The notes beneath the pieces are model-generated. The model was not told where the DNA came from. It saw nothing but the letters and a program-made list of their open reading frames with translations, and did no database searches. Both the position numbers and the translations under genes were made by a program. From Chara braunii (taxonomy: Eukaryota > Streptophyta > Charophyceae > Charales > Characeae), in NCBI GenBank assembly GCA_003427395.1, contig BFEA01000637.1:406697-470696 (forward strand): DNA of 64,000 nucleotides. Reading direction: 5' to 3'. Positions 33,480 through 44,960 of the stretch are shown here, piece by piece. Numbering within the stretch: the first letter of the stretch is position 1; every line of letters begins with the position of its first letter.

Positions 33480-33705
33480 TGCTACAGATGTGGGATGGGT
33501 GACCGGCGCTTGGCTGTTACTGTTGTGGGGTGGGTGACTGGCGCTTGGCTGCTACTGCTGTGGGATGGGTGACCGGCGCTTGGCTGCTACTGCTGTGGGA
33601 TGGGTGACCGTCACTTGGCTGCTACTTCTGTGGGATGGGTGACCGGCGCTTCGCTGCTACTGATGTGGGATGGGTGACCGGCGCTTGGCTGCTACTATTG
33701 TGGGT
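33480..33705 (+). repeat. 35-bp tandem repeat, right LTR copy
   Basis: Same GATGGGTGACCGGCGCTTGG-type unit as 7480-7700. Confidence 0.85.
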
Positions 33706-34140
33706 TCTCTTCTTGCTGTTCAGTCTTTCCTTCATTTAGTAATATGGCGGTTGCTTCCTAGCTGTTCCGTGACTCATGTATGTGTGTGTTGTAGGTCTTT
33801 TGCCGCAGTTCAGTCTTTCCTTCACTTAGTAATGTGGTGGTTGCTTCCTAGCTCTTCCGTGACTCATGTATGTGCGTGTTGTGGGTCTTTTGTTGCTGCT
33901 CAATCTTTCCTTCACTTAGTAATGTGGCGGTTGCTTCCTAGCTGTTCCGTGACTCATGTATGTGTGTGTTGTCGGTCTTTTGCTGGAGTTCAAGTCTTTC
34001 CTTCACTTTGTAATGTGGCGATTGCTTCCAAGCTGTTCCGTGACTCATGTTTGTGTGTGTCGTAGGTCCTTTGCTGCAGTTCTGTCTTTTCTTCACTTAG
34101 TAATGTGTCGGTTCTTCCTAGTCGTCTCCCTAACCTCACA
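33706..34140 (+). repeat. Second 91-bp tandem repeat, right LTR copy
   Basis: Same unit as 7700-8060, with one more copy here. Confidence 0.8.
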
Positions 34141-34266
34141 CGTGCGTGCTCTAGCCTAAATTGTGCAGTTTAGTCTTCTCTCACTCAATGATGAATCGGT
34201 TCAAATCTTGAACAGGGGATGGTAGGTCAAGTAAGGGTAAGGCTTGATTAGGATTAGGGAGTTCTT

Positions 34267-34280
34267 TCTCTCTCTCTCTC

Positions 34281-34331
<51 letters not shown>
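34267..34331 (+). repeat. (CT)n microsatellite
   Basis: A CT run of about 65 bp with a small TTCC interruption; the counterpart of 8173-8257. Confidence 0.93.
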
Positions 34332-34333
<2 letters not shown>

Positions 34334-34784
34334 CCTCTGTCTCATACTTCGGCCCTATGTGACACCCGCGGTCGCGGCCGCGGGCATTTCGGCCGCTGCG
34401 GTCAAAAATCCCGGCCGCGGCCGCGGCCTGTTTTTTTAAATATTTTTTTTTACCCCTAAAAATACTCAAAAAAAATAAAAAAAATATAGAGGTGTAGGGC
34501 TTCGAAAACCCTACACCCCTAGATTTTTTGTTTCGGAATCCGACGTTGTTTAGGATTTAAAAAAAATCAAAAACAAAAATCGATTTAAACATAATTAAAA
34601 CAATAATAATAAAGAAAAGCTGGATTTTTTTTTTGACATTTTTTATCATGAGATATATGGTCACCGAGTACCCTGTATTTTTTTTAAGAATTGGATTTGT
34701 TTTTTTTTAAGGGAAATGAGGTGTTTTTAAAAAAACAAACATGTGAAATTTGAAAATAAATAAACAAAAAACTTAAAAAAAGGG

Positions 34785-34816
<32 letters not shown>

Positions 34817-34847
34817 ATTGATTGTGAGTGAGTGAGTGAGTGAGTGA

Positions 34848-34851
<4 letters not shown>

Positions 34852-34942
<91 letters not shown>
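34852..34942 (+). repeat. (TG)n microsatellite next to the gap
   Basis: A TG run of about 90 bp that ends at the first N, preceded by (GATT)n and (GAGT)n. Confidence 0.95.
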
Positions 34943-35578
34943 NNNNNNNNNNNNNNNNNNNNNNNNNNNNNNNNNNNNNNNNNNNNNNNNNNNNNNNNNN
35001 NNNNNNNNNNNNNNNNNNNNNNNNNNNNNNNNNNNNNNNNNNNNNNNNNNNNNNNNNNNNNNNNNNNNNNNNNNNNNNNNNNNNNNNNNNNNNNNNNNNN
35101 NNNNNNNNNNNNNNNNNNNNNNNNNNNNNNNNNNNNNNNNNNNNNNNNNNNNNNNNNNNNNNNNNNNNNNNNNNNNNNNNNNNNNNNNNNNNNNNNNNNN
35201 NNNNNNNNNNNNNNNNNNNNNNNNNNNNNNNNNNNNNNNNNNNNNNNNNNNNNNNNNNNNNNNNNNNNNNNNNNNNNNNNNNNNNNNNNNNNNNNNNNNN
35301 NNNNNNNNNNNNNNNNNNNNNNNNNNNNNNNNNNNNNNNNNNNNNNNNNNNNNNNNNNNNNNNNNNNNNNNNNNNNNNNNNNNNNNNNNNNNNNNNNNNN
35401 NNNNNNNNNNNNNNNNNNNNNNNNNNNNNNNNNNNNNNNNNNNNNNNNNNNNNNNNNNNNNNNNNNNNNNNNNNNNNNNNNNNNNNNNNNNNNNNNNNNN
35501 NNNNNNNNNNNNNNNNNNNNNNNNNNNNNNNNNNNNNNNNNNNNNNNNNNNNNNNNNNNNNNNNNNNNNNNNNNNNNN
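34943..35578. other. Assembly gap (636 N)
   Basis: All bases are N. It is flanked by (TG)n on the left and (AT)n on the right, so repeats probably broke the assembly. Confidence 1.

Positions 35579-35614
<36 letters not shown>
35579..35614 (+). repeat. (AT)n microsatellite next to the gap
   Basis: A pure AT run of about 36 bp directly after the N run. Confidence 0.95.
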
Positions 35615-35617
<3 letters not shown>

Positions 35618-36950
35618 TAACATATCAAAAATCGCCCCCCCCCAAATTTTTATTTTTTTTATTTTTTTTTGCACAGGCTGACAACGGCCGACGTGCGCAG
35701 GCCGCGCGCACGCTCGGATCTCGAGGGCGCGCGCCCACCTGCGTGCAAACTCGGCCGCGCGCCCACCTGCGCGCAAACTCGGCCGCGCGGCCTAGGCCGC
35801 AGACCCGCGGCCTAGGATCCGGGCCGCGGACTTGGATCCTGCGGCCGCGGCCAAGGGTGCCACGTAGCTTCGGCCCCCTCAACCTTCTTCCCTTCCACCA
35901 CTGGGCATATAACTAACCCTTCACCACTCACTTGTTACATTGTCAGGGAACGAACAGTGAAAAAAAATTGTCCTCACTTGGCGGAGAAAGTGGGCAAGGG
36001 AAGGGTTGTCAGTCCCTTGTGCCGCCAAGAAGGAAAAGGAAAGAGATACTTGAGGGATTGAGAGGAGCCGGGTCCGGAAAAGGGTTAGAGGAAGTTGGTG
36101 TTTGAAGCAAAGTCAGTTGACTCAACCATTTCCCCGACTGCATGACTATGAGAAGAGGATGGACTGATTGAGCTAAGTAAGGGGAATAAAGAGAAGCTAA
36201 GGAAAAATAACAGTTAGATATGTGGGAAGGGCTATTTGTTGACCCCAATTGGGAAGTGTATCGGTTTTTGCCTTTGTGTGGGATTGTGCAGGTGAGTAAA
36301 GCCTTGGGATGCCTTGAGCGGGACCAGGCCGGGAGAAACCGGGCGGCAGAGGAAAAGGGAAGACGGGGCAAAGGGGCTACGGGACCCTTAGTGTAAAACC
36401 GACCCATGAGAGAGACCTTTGTGCATGAGACTTGGAGTGTGAATGAAAGAAAAGAGTGAGACTTTTGCTGATCGAAATGGGAAGTAGCTTATGCATGCGT
36501 GTGAAGGCCCCGAAAGGACTAAGGGGCCTGCTCCAATAACGATGGATGGAATGTATGAGACACGAAGGAGTGCGTAGAGGCGAGGGGGAAGACAGCATTG
36601 TCGCACCCCGATGACGTCGTAGGATTGCTGTGCTTAGGGAAATGGTGCGTGGCCTAAGGATGACACTTAACCTACGCACAAAAGAAGAGGAACTCTCAAA
36701 GAACCCCTGAACTGTTTCCGTATTGGAATGAGCATTTGCTTGAGAACGCAACCAAGAAAAAAAAAAATCAGCGTTTGCGGAATGACCAGCGAGACTGCCA
36801 CCCGGCGTGAGGGCTGAGCTACATCCCCAATGTCAAAGCTCTCTCGCTCGACGGCCCATGCTCTGAGCATGAGCGTGGGCGGGCCGAGCCAACTGGGACC
36901 CGCAGTGGGGTCCATCAAGGCTTGAAAGTCTACCGGGGCTTGGCCCTACA

Positions 36951-37685
36951 ACGGTCACCATGCCAACCCGTTGGGACTAGTACACATATGCTTTGCCGCA
37001 AGTCCTTGGTTCTGCTTGCTACGCAATAGAGGTCATGATGGGCATGCCAACCCTATAAGAGACGCTCACCAGACCGTCTATAAATATTTCTAGCAGATTC
37101 CGGATTCAACCCTGACTGTGATCGTCGTCTTGTCTGCGACGTTAAATAATTCCTGAGGACCTTGGGGGCTGTCCTTAAACTGCCTCTTGATCAACCAAAT
37201 CAATCGGAAGTAAGGCTCGTTGCATGCGAGGGTAAACAAAGTGCAGGCCTAGTAGGCTTAGTATAGACTTGGGGCACAGGGGTGGGCCGGATTGCACACC
37301 TTTAGACACGCTGCTCAACCAGATGCTCAGAACGTCGACACAAGTGACTACTGAAGATGGATACAGGGGGAGGGGGCATTCTGACAACTCTTCACTGTGA
37401 AACTGATTAGATAAACTGCCATCCAGCATAAATCTACGGGCTTGGTGACAATTGACAAAAAACTGCAGATAGGATAGACCAATCCATGTTGCATTGCATT
37501 TTGTTTTAGAGTAATATAAAAATAGAAATAAACTTACCTTTAGGACCTGACATTGATTGTTGGTTACCACTTGACTACTTTTCTCCAGGCTGACCGAATT
37601 AGTTGATTATTATTACTCGGTTCGGTGTCATGATGAGGTAGGATTCAATGTGGATTCTAGTTTAGATCACACACCACTGTAGCTC
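36951..37685. other. Sequence between element A and element C, no gene seen
   Basis: It starts right after the LTR end with ACGGT, the candidate 5-bp target duplication, for which I find no partner left of 716. A TATA-like TCTATAAATATT lies near 37076. The rest is probably leader or LTR of element C, but it does not resemble D's LTR by eye. Confidence 0.45.
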
Positions 37686-39375
37686 ATGAGTGAAGCAACA
37701 AATACTGAGGAGGAGGAACGATTAGCGGAAGATCTAAGAGTGACCCGCAGAACTGCTCTCAGTCGACTGATCATTTTCCAGGAGTTAGGTCGAGGAGAAG
37801 AAAGGAGATTGCGGAGGGAAGCCAGGGAGAGGGTGGCATTATGGAGGTCTAGGGCAGCAGCAGCCAGCGTCGAGGTCGTAATGGCTACCGTCTTTATGTC
37901 ACAGGCGTTGTCCCAGGCCTCTTCGCCAGGTGTTAGTTAGGGTGGCTCTTAGGGTCCCGTTAGTCCTTATGCTGGCTCGCAAGTCAGCCAACAGTCTCCT
38001 CTCACGCCAGAGGATTATGAGATCCTCCAAGTGGAAACCCTTCATGATGAGTTGCAACAGCTGTTGAGAGAAGCAGCAGCGAGAAGAGAGAAAGCAATAC
38101 TGAGGAAAGCTAGACTAGGAACTAAGAGGCAGGAGTTAGGAAGATAAGACGCCATGGACGAGTCAACACTTTCAGGCGCTGCGTCGCTCGCTTCTTTGCG
38201 TGGCAGAAACGCAGGTTGTCCAGCAGGAAGTGCTCGCTGAACTAGTGGCTGGCCAAAACTGAATTCTGGCTGCACTGCAGGCTCCTCGTCCAATGATGAG
38301 GCAGCCTCAATATTTTGTAGCTCCCCTTTCGGCTGCGGGTCCCTCAGTGACGTCGTCGCCGGTAGGGCCCTCTTTTTCTCCTATGTTTGGCATGCCTCTT
38401 TCAGGTGGTTTAGCAGTAGTTAGTGGTCCGGTTCGTAGCACTTCTCCCTTACCATCAATGACGATGGCAGCTACAGTCCCATCGTCTGGATAGGCTCTGG
38501 TTAGCATGCAGCAACCTGTCTCAGTGGCTATGCAGCCACTGCAGCAATCACCTGGGCCAATCCAACGCATGTAGTGGATGCTCAATCCCTTGTTGAGTCC
38601 TAAACCTTTTTCTGGCGACAAGAGAAAGGATAACCACCAGGACACCTAGGTGAGAACTGTGCCTACCTATGTGAAGCACAAACTCACAAGCCCAAAACAG
38701 GAAGTTTTAATCATTGCCTCCTTTCTAGAGGGTTCCGCAGCACGATAATGAATGGTCTAGTTCAACAACAGGGCTATGGTCAAAATTCCGATGTTTGGGC
38801 CCAGGCTCAGACATTGGAGGACTTTATACGAACTGTGTACAATAGGTGGCATGACCCTCAAGGGGCTCAAAAGTCCACTGACGCATTGGACAGTCTCGGT
38901 TCCAAACGGTACCGGTCAGTGCGAGAAGTCACAGACGTCGTAGAACATTTAATCATATGCTACAAACCTCAGGTACTCCTCAGCTTATCTGCCATGTCTA
39001 CCCCCAGACGTCAAGAACAAGCTAGTGGACGAAGTCAACATAGATGTCCATAACTTCGCTACGTTCTGCAAGAAAGCCTTAGATATAGAGGCTAAACTTG
39101 GGACCGCTCATCAGGGAGCAAGATATGGTAGGAAGAAAAATTTTCTCCAAGATTGGACGAAAAATGGCAATCTCATATTCGTCGACCATGATGGTCAGGC
39201 AACTGAGATTGGCAACTTCCCTGACTATGGGGAAGACACACAGCAGGATGGGGCTAGCGAGACTTCCAATGGGAGAGTCGTAGATCCAATCAAAGGAAAT
39301 GCTAGAGGGACCGGGAAGCAGAAGGTAGGCCGGTCCAAGGGTCAAGGCGACCAAGGGACACCCGCATTGGTATAA
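37686..39375 (+). pseudogene. gag: gag of element C (chromovirus-like), broken
   Basis: Readable pieces are MSEATNTEEEERLAEDL at 37686, a Pro/Ser-rich middle around 38293, FNGLVQQQGYGQ-type sequence from 38748 with TVYNRWHDPQGAQK, and a Lys/Gly-rich part to 39375. Element D's minus-strand gag has the same pieces in the same order. Stops and frame changes separate them. The nucleocapsid motif lies just after, near 39424-39466, as CLNCDNYGHKSKTR: the last Cys of the zinc knuckle is Arg. Confidence 0.75.
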
Positions 39376-39605
39376 CTTGGTTTAGATTACGAGGTGTGGA
39401 GGGACCGAGTTACTAGGGGCGCTTGTCTGAACTGTGACAATTACGGTCATAAGTCCAAGACTCGCTGAGGTAAGAAAGTTACAACGAAGGTAACTTCTTC
39501 GACTGTGGTAGGTCTATCTTCGAACTCAGGTAATGGCTCTGCGAGCACTTTGCAGGGAAACACCTCGGGGCAGTAGGAGTTTTAGCTGCTCTTACCCGTG
39601 TTGAA

Positions 39606-40072
39606 GTGGTAACGTTGCCTTCACCACCTCAGGCGTTGGCCAAGGTTATTGACCCAGTTATCGCCCCGCACACACATATAGACCCATCGATGCTCTGTTC
39701 GAGAGATGTGCCTAAATCCTTAGAAGAGTTACAAACAAAGTGGTCAGGAAAGGACCTCAGAGACTCTTGGGCGACGATCGACAAAGGTCCTAGGGGTGCA
39801 CATTTCGTTCTAGAGATTGATGCAGATCTGTAACATCTACGCTAGCCAACAAGCATAGTATGATTGTCCAAGACTATGTCAAGGATGTAGCCTCTACCTT
39901 CTCCTACGAAGGAGGGAAACTGAGACACAAGATCTCGTTCCTTGTTAGTGACGAGATGCCATCTGATATGTTGCTAGGCATTTACTACCTCGAGGTTGCT
40001 CAACCTCAATTTGATTGGGATAGGAAGGTGATGATCCACAAGTTGCCTAATGGAAGAACCGTTACATTGTAG
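39606..40072 (+). pseudogene. pro: Protease region of element C, with deletion
   Basis: The frame MVTLPSPPQALAKVIDPVI to AHFVLEIDADL (39606-39833) corresponds to D's region upstream of the protease active site. It jumps straight to STLANKHSMIVQDYVKDVA (about 39835-40072). The stretch that in D holds the active site AFADIGSTRSF is missing, an internal deletion of about 40 residues. Confidence 0.7.
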
Positions 40073-40267
40073 AAGTTTAAGGCTAGAAATCTAGTGGAAA
40101 ACTATGGCTGCATGTGTGCATCTTCTTTTTATAATTGTTATAAGCAAAATCCCGCGGAGGGCATGTACCTAGTCTTTGTCTCTTAGAAAGGGGAGGCTGT
40201 AAAATCACCCTCTGAGATAGAAGCAGTCGTTGCTCAATATCTAGACCTCTTTTAGGAGCCCACTGGC

Positions 40268-40984
40268 ATGGTAGAAAGAGAGGTTGTCCATGCGCTAAAA
40301 GTCGTCCCCGGTAGCAAGGTACCTAGAGGACAAATCTATAGGATGTCTCCTGCAGGGTTGGATGAGCTTCGCTGCCAGCTCAAAGAGCTCATAGAGAAGG
40401 GATGGATTCGGCCTAGTACCTCCTCTTATGGTGCACCAGTCCTATTGGTTCATGAGAAGGGAGGTACCTCAAGGATGTGCATTGGCTATAGGGGCCTCAA
40501 TGCCATCACTGTAAAGAACGTGGAGCCCCTACCCCACATTGACGACCTCTTGGGTAAAGTGCAAGGATGCCGGTAGTTCACAAAGATAGATCTGAAGTTC
40601 GAATGCAATCACATTGCCATTAGACTCGAGGACTAGCACAAAACCACATTCCAGACCACGTACGGTCTGTACGAGTTTGTGGTGATGCCCTTTGGTCTAT
40701 GCAACACTCCTGGGACATTTTAGCACGCAATGAACCGGATTTTTCATGACTACTTAGATAATATCCTTATCTTTAGTAGGATCGTAGAGGATCACGTTGA
40801 GCATGTGAAAACTATGGTAGGTGTCCTAAGACAACACTGGTACAAGGTTAACTTGGAGAAATGCGAGTTTGGTCGCACGAAGATCTTGTACCTCGGTCAT
40901 GAGATTTCCGCGGACGGTTTGAGGCCAGATGATGCCAAAGTGCCAAGCACACATGACGGGCCCGGACCTTTGACTGTTACATAG
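40268..40984 (+). pseudogene. pol: Reverse transcriptase of element C, broken
   Basis: Starts with the typical chromovirus RT entry ([52 protein letters not shown]). TAG stops follow near 40574, 40635 and 40722. The polymerase motif reads YLDNILIFS (about 40750), with Asn in place of the second catalytic Asp. The thumb LEKCEFGRTKILYLGHEIS is present. The enzyme would be inactive. Confidence 0.8.
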
Positions 40985-41059
40985 GTCCGGTCATTTTTGG
41001 GGATGACGGGCTACTATTGTCCATTTGTGAAAAACAGTAGTCTTGTAGCTTCCCCATTA

Positions 41060-41560
41060 ACCGACCTAACCCGCCTTGACACCCTTTGGGAGTGGACCTA
41101 AGAGTGTGAGGTTGCCTTCACAAAATTGAAGTATGCCCTGACACACTAACTTCCAGATCCTGAGCAGCCCTTTGTTGTGACCACAGACTCTAGCCAATAT
41201 GGTATAGGCGCGGTCCTTGCGCAGAAGGAGGGGAAAAAGTTGAGGCCCATCGAGTACATGAGCAAAAAGATGCCATCTAAAAAAATAGATAAGTCCACAT
41301 ACGAGCAAGAGCTCTATGCCCTCTATAGAGTGCTGGTACATTAGAGGCACTACCTCGTAGGCAGATTCTTCTACGTGAGATCTGACCATGAGACCTTGAG
41401 CTAGATCAAGACACAACCTGTACTCTCAGATGCCTTGAAGAGGTGGATTGTAGTCATAGACATGTATGACTTCAAGCTTGACCCTCTAAATGGAGAATAT
41501 AATAAGATGGTCGATGCACTATCACGAAGGGCAGATTATCTGGGCGCGCTAATAATTTGA
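41060..41560 (+). pseudogene. pol: RNase H of element C, broken
   Basis: In-frame TAG/TAA stops interrupt TTDSSQYGIGAVLAQKEG, RPIEYMSKKMPS, STYEQELYALYRVLVH and FFYVRSDHETLS. It ends in the conserved VDALSRRAD near 41530. D's minus-strand copy (52800-53138) is the closest relative. Confidence 0.75.
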
Positions 41561-42124
41561 GTTTGGTATATATGACGATGTAACTCAATCCTTGGTGGAA
41601 GCCTATCGGGAAGACGCAGTCACGTCAGAAATCATCTGTAAGTTATAAGCGAAAGATGAAGTAACTTCTGACGAATTTACAGTGGTCAATGACTTGCTGT
41701 TCTTTGAGAAGGTTGGGAATAAAAGATTGTGTGTTCCAGATAGGGAGTCTTTGCGTAGTTTGTTTTTAGGCAAGTGTCATGATGCAACTAGTCATTTCGG
41801 TTATCAAAAGACATCAGCTAACCTAGTGCAGAGATTTTAGTGGCCTTCTATGATGCATGATGCGAAGAAGTACGTTGAAACTTGCCAGGTTTGCCAACGG
41901 AACAAACCTAGGACTCATGCTCCACTTGGACTCATCAAGCCCTTGCCGATCCCTGAAGGTCCCGGTCAAAGTTTGTCCACGAACTTCATGGATATCCTGG
42001 TGACCAGCAAGAATGGAAAGAGACACATCTTCGTTATAGTGGACAGATTCACCAAGTACGCTAGACTAATCGCTATGCCATAAACAACAAAAACTGACTA
42101 TGTTATCAAGTTGTTTATGGATAA
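41560..42124 (+). pseudogene. pol: Integrase of element C, truncated at 42124
   Basis: The zinc-binding part is readable (GKCHDATSHFGYQK, then TCQVCQRNKPRTH). In the core, the first catalytic Asp region reads STNFMDILV where D has SMDFMDTLV, so Asp is replaced by Asn. The reading continues VIVDRFTKYARLIAMP, a TAA, then VIKLFMDN and stops abruptly at 42124, where element B begins on the opposite strand. Confidence 0.78.
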
Positions 42125-42960
42125 CGCACACCCCGTTATTTTTGCAAAACCTTGTCTAATAAGTGTGATTTCCGCTCCATCCACCAGCGCATTTGTGTGA
42201 TGGGTCCCGATTTACACTTTCAGCTTTCCCACAAGTAGTGCATGGAAACTGAGTTTTATTCTGGGTGGTGCCCTCATGACTTCCCCTCCTTCGCGATCTG
42301 GTAAGCTCACACAAATGTCAGCGAAAACCTTTTCCAAGTCTTCCAGATCTCCGGGAATCCTTTGAAGGTTGGCAACCTCTCGCGGGATCTCTTCCATTTT
42401 TTTTTCCTCCTAGGGTTCCGAACTCTCTTCCACCTCTACTCTTCGGCGGGTCAACAATTGTTTGAGACCTTTGAGGAGTTCAGGGCTCGCCTATAGCTTT
42501 GTCTGAAGCGATACTGACACCATGGTTCCGAGTAGCTTACTGGGGTATCCTCGATCTCGAATATAACCAAAATAAGAATCTGGTATCTTAACTTCTTATT
42601 GGATGTAGACGCCTTATCCACTAGGCCCTCCTTTCTAGGTTTCCCGTAGACTTTCTCATGCTGATGAGTCTCGAGCTCATGTGACACCCCGAAGCCTTCC
42701 CCTACTTCTTCCATTACTGCATCCTCTATGGTCTTCTTTCCTATCGTCCGCTGCCTCGTCGTCACATTCACCTTATCCCGCCTGTCACCTTCTACGATGA
42801 AGTTTACATATGCCCCGTGTCCCCGAGCTTGGTCCTAACGTTCGCTGTTACTGAGTCAACTTCTACCGTCGTGACATTCAAGTTGTTGAACGCAACTATA
42901 GTTCGCCACATTCCTTTCGGTGAGTTACAATTCACACGCTCTCCTAGGGGTCCAATAATA
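42125..42960 (-). pseudogene. gag-pol linker and start of protease of element B
   Basis: The minus strand matches element A's 15600-16390: VNVTTRQRTIGKKTIEDAV, EIPREVANLQRIPGDLED and KLSFHALLVGKLKV, then the protease site LVDG(A)EITLI just before the junction at 42125. The protease is cut there, and no RT, RNase H or integrase of B follows. One codon of the D-G-G-A motif seen in A appears missing here. Confidence 0.7.
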
Positions 42961-42967
42961 TCCCCTT

Positions 42968-44586
42968 TTAACGTCCTAGAACATCATTTTCGTACGATAT
43001 CATGTTCCAGCTTCGGACATACCCGTACAAAGTGACCAACCGTCGTGCAGTATCTTCAATTCTTGTTGGTTGGTCTGTTGAACCACAATTGGCTACCTCG
43101 ACCAGAACTACAATCGCTTGCGGAGGGAGGGGGGGTCGGGATACCTGAGCTTGCATTACCATCAATGCATTTTCCAACCTTTCAATTTTGTTCTCGACTC
43201 CATGGACTCGGGCATGCAACTTTTTTATCCCCCTCTTCACCTTATCTCTCGTTGTGGTGGTAAAATCTATGATTTCCCCTTCTTTTAGCAGGGCCAAGGA
43301 CTCGGTCACGACCATCCTTTCGACAATGTCTGTCACCGTGCCGAAGTCGACATCTTTTGTGTTTACAAATTTTATCGTCTGTTGATATGCTGACAAGATT
43401 TTGTCCTTATCGAACTCAGTGAACTGCCTAAGGAAATACTTGGTCATTATACGATCCGTCCCCCCGGGGATCCGCAGCAACACCAAGGTGAATTCCCTTA
43501 GGACATCGCCATACATTGCGAAGTTCGTCCTATGCACTGCAGTCAACTCGGCCTCTGTTGCCATCTTTTCCACTGCCAGGTACTTCCTCATCATCACATC
43601 TCGGGCTTCTTTCTAGGACCCACTGACCGCATCGATAGTCATTATATCCCTCTCTAGACTCAGCGGCACGTGTTGACCTATGTGATCCATCTTCTCTCCC
43701 TCGGTCTTCCTTAGTAGTGCTGCCAAATTTTCGTAGTCTATTAGGAACTTTGTAATATTTGCTCCGTCGAATGTTAACATTTTATTGGCGTCCACAAGAT
43801 ACCCCTAATTTTTGTTTAATGCCCTCGTAAGGGAAGACACCATTTTTTGAGTCCGCCTTCCAAACCTCCTGCCTCGCCGGTTGTGTCGGATCCTTGCCCT
43901 TCCTTACCAGTTCCTCGTCCCTCTCCAGTTTTTGCGGTGCCATCGGGGTCAAGCCACCCTAACACCCTCTCCCTTAAACTCCAGAGTCCCTCACACTCCC
44001 TTGTGACCATTGGCACGACCGCTGGCCGGCTTGCCCCACTGTCGATGGCCAACGGGTTCGAAGCCTTTTTTTCCTCCCTTTCTGGGGAGCTCATTCTTTC
44101 CTTCCCCTTTTTACGAGGTGTTCCTCCGCGCTCGCTGACCCTATCTTTTCTCCATTGCCCAGTTTCATCCTGATTTTCTCGGCCCTGATCTACCATTCGT
44201 CCATGGCGCAGCCTTACCCCGATAAAATCTCCCTCTCTCTCATTCATCATCTCTTCAATCAACTTCGTCTTGAACTCGGCCATCCTTCTTTCTATTTTTG
44301 CCGGCTTTCTTCGTGCATCCGTCAGTCTCACCTCTTTTGATAGCGCCCCTTCTGACGCTCGTCGGCCCACTTTTCTCTCTATCTCCTCCCTTTCCTTAGG
44401 TCCCTCGCCTGCTTCCTCCAGGTTTTTCCGAACTCTCCCTCTTCATAACTTCCCTTCTCCCGTCCTTGGAATCCTCCGGATTTGCTGACTCCCAGTGCCT
44501 TTGAACCCCCTCGTCTTGCCCTGCTTTCCTCCTACATTTTGACCTCCTTCACTCCCTCGATCTCCTATCTCATCCTCCGTTGCCAT
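42968..44586 (-). pseudogene. gag: gag of element B
   Basis: The start ATG near 44586 gives MATEDEIGDRGSEGG, matching A's gag start. The charged segment (44370-43816) and the capsid-like core (43795-43613 LTFDGANITKFLIDYENLAA, then 43597-42968 with QFTEFDKDKILSAYQQT) correspond to A residue for residue in many places. A one-base insertion lies in the zinc-knuckle region near 43050, so the knuckle CK-YC..GHFVR.C is readable only across two frames. A TAG separates 43613 from 43597. Confidence 0.78.
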
Positions 44587-44960
44587 TCTACCCAACCCTG
44601 CATACAACAGAGGTTTTTCCTGGGACACACCGTCCGAGGTTTTAGGATCTTTGGATCCCAAATCTTCTTGTTTGCCTCATCCAAAAAATAGCCTTCCCAC
44701 TTTTGCCATTCAATACCCTTCCTTGAAAAGGCTGTGGTAGGCCCGTCTCCCCATCTGACTAAGGAATAATACCGGATCTCTCCCTCGACAAGCTCACTGA
44801 TTCGGCCCAACACCTACTATAGCGTGCATAGAATCTCAGGTTGTATGTCCTGATGGAGTGACCCTGTTTTTCCTTAGGGTCGACATCTTCCTCTCCATTT
44901 TAAGTACAATTTCGACCTTCTTTGCGATAATGGTCACCCTAACCCTTTCTTAGTCTTTAC

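Larger units (their letters stand above)
34355..35867. mobile_element. hAT-like non-autonomous transposon with internal gap
   Basis: The ends CTATGTGACACCC and (reverse complement of the right end) CTACGTGGCACCC match, and GC-rich CGGCCGCGG repeats follow on both sides. The 8-bp CTTCGGCC is duplicated at 34347-34354 and 35868-35875. The left LTR shows the uninterrupted site CTTTGGCC at 8261-8268. The interior is non-coding: a T/A-rich part, (GATT)n and (GAGT)n near 34795-34850, (TG)n, the N gap, (AT)n, then GC-rich sequence. The true length is unknown because of the gap. Confidence 0.85.
26096..36950 (+). repeat. Right long direct repeat: putative 3' LTR of element A
   Basis: It begins TGTGTCGGG after a purine tract and ends CTACA at 36950, giving TGT...ACA ends. 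From about 26730 it matches 716-9383 in order. Differences from the left copy are a 413-bp MITE (31566-31978), a transposon of about 1.5 kb containing the N gap (34355-35867), lack of the 260-bp duplication, and scattered substitutions. The part 26096-26700 has no left counterpart; it includes TGTATATAG near 26145 and short repeats of TCGGGGACCACCGACGGGAC at 26680-26800. Without insertions the LTR would be about 9 kb. Confidence 0.65.

Noticed and set aside
34727-35916. Long frames crossing 34727-35916
   Set aside because: They are open only because the N gap hides stops; the flanks are (TG)n and (AT)n repeats.
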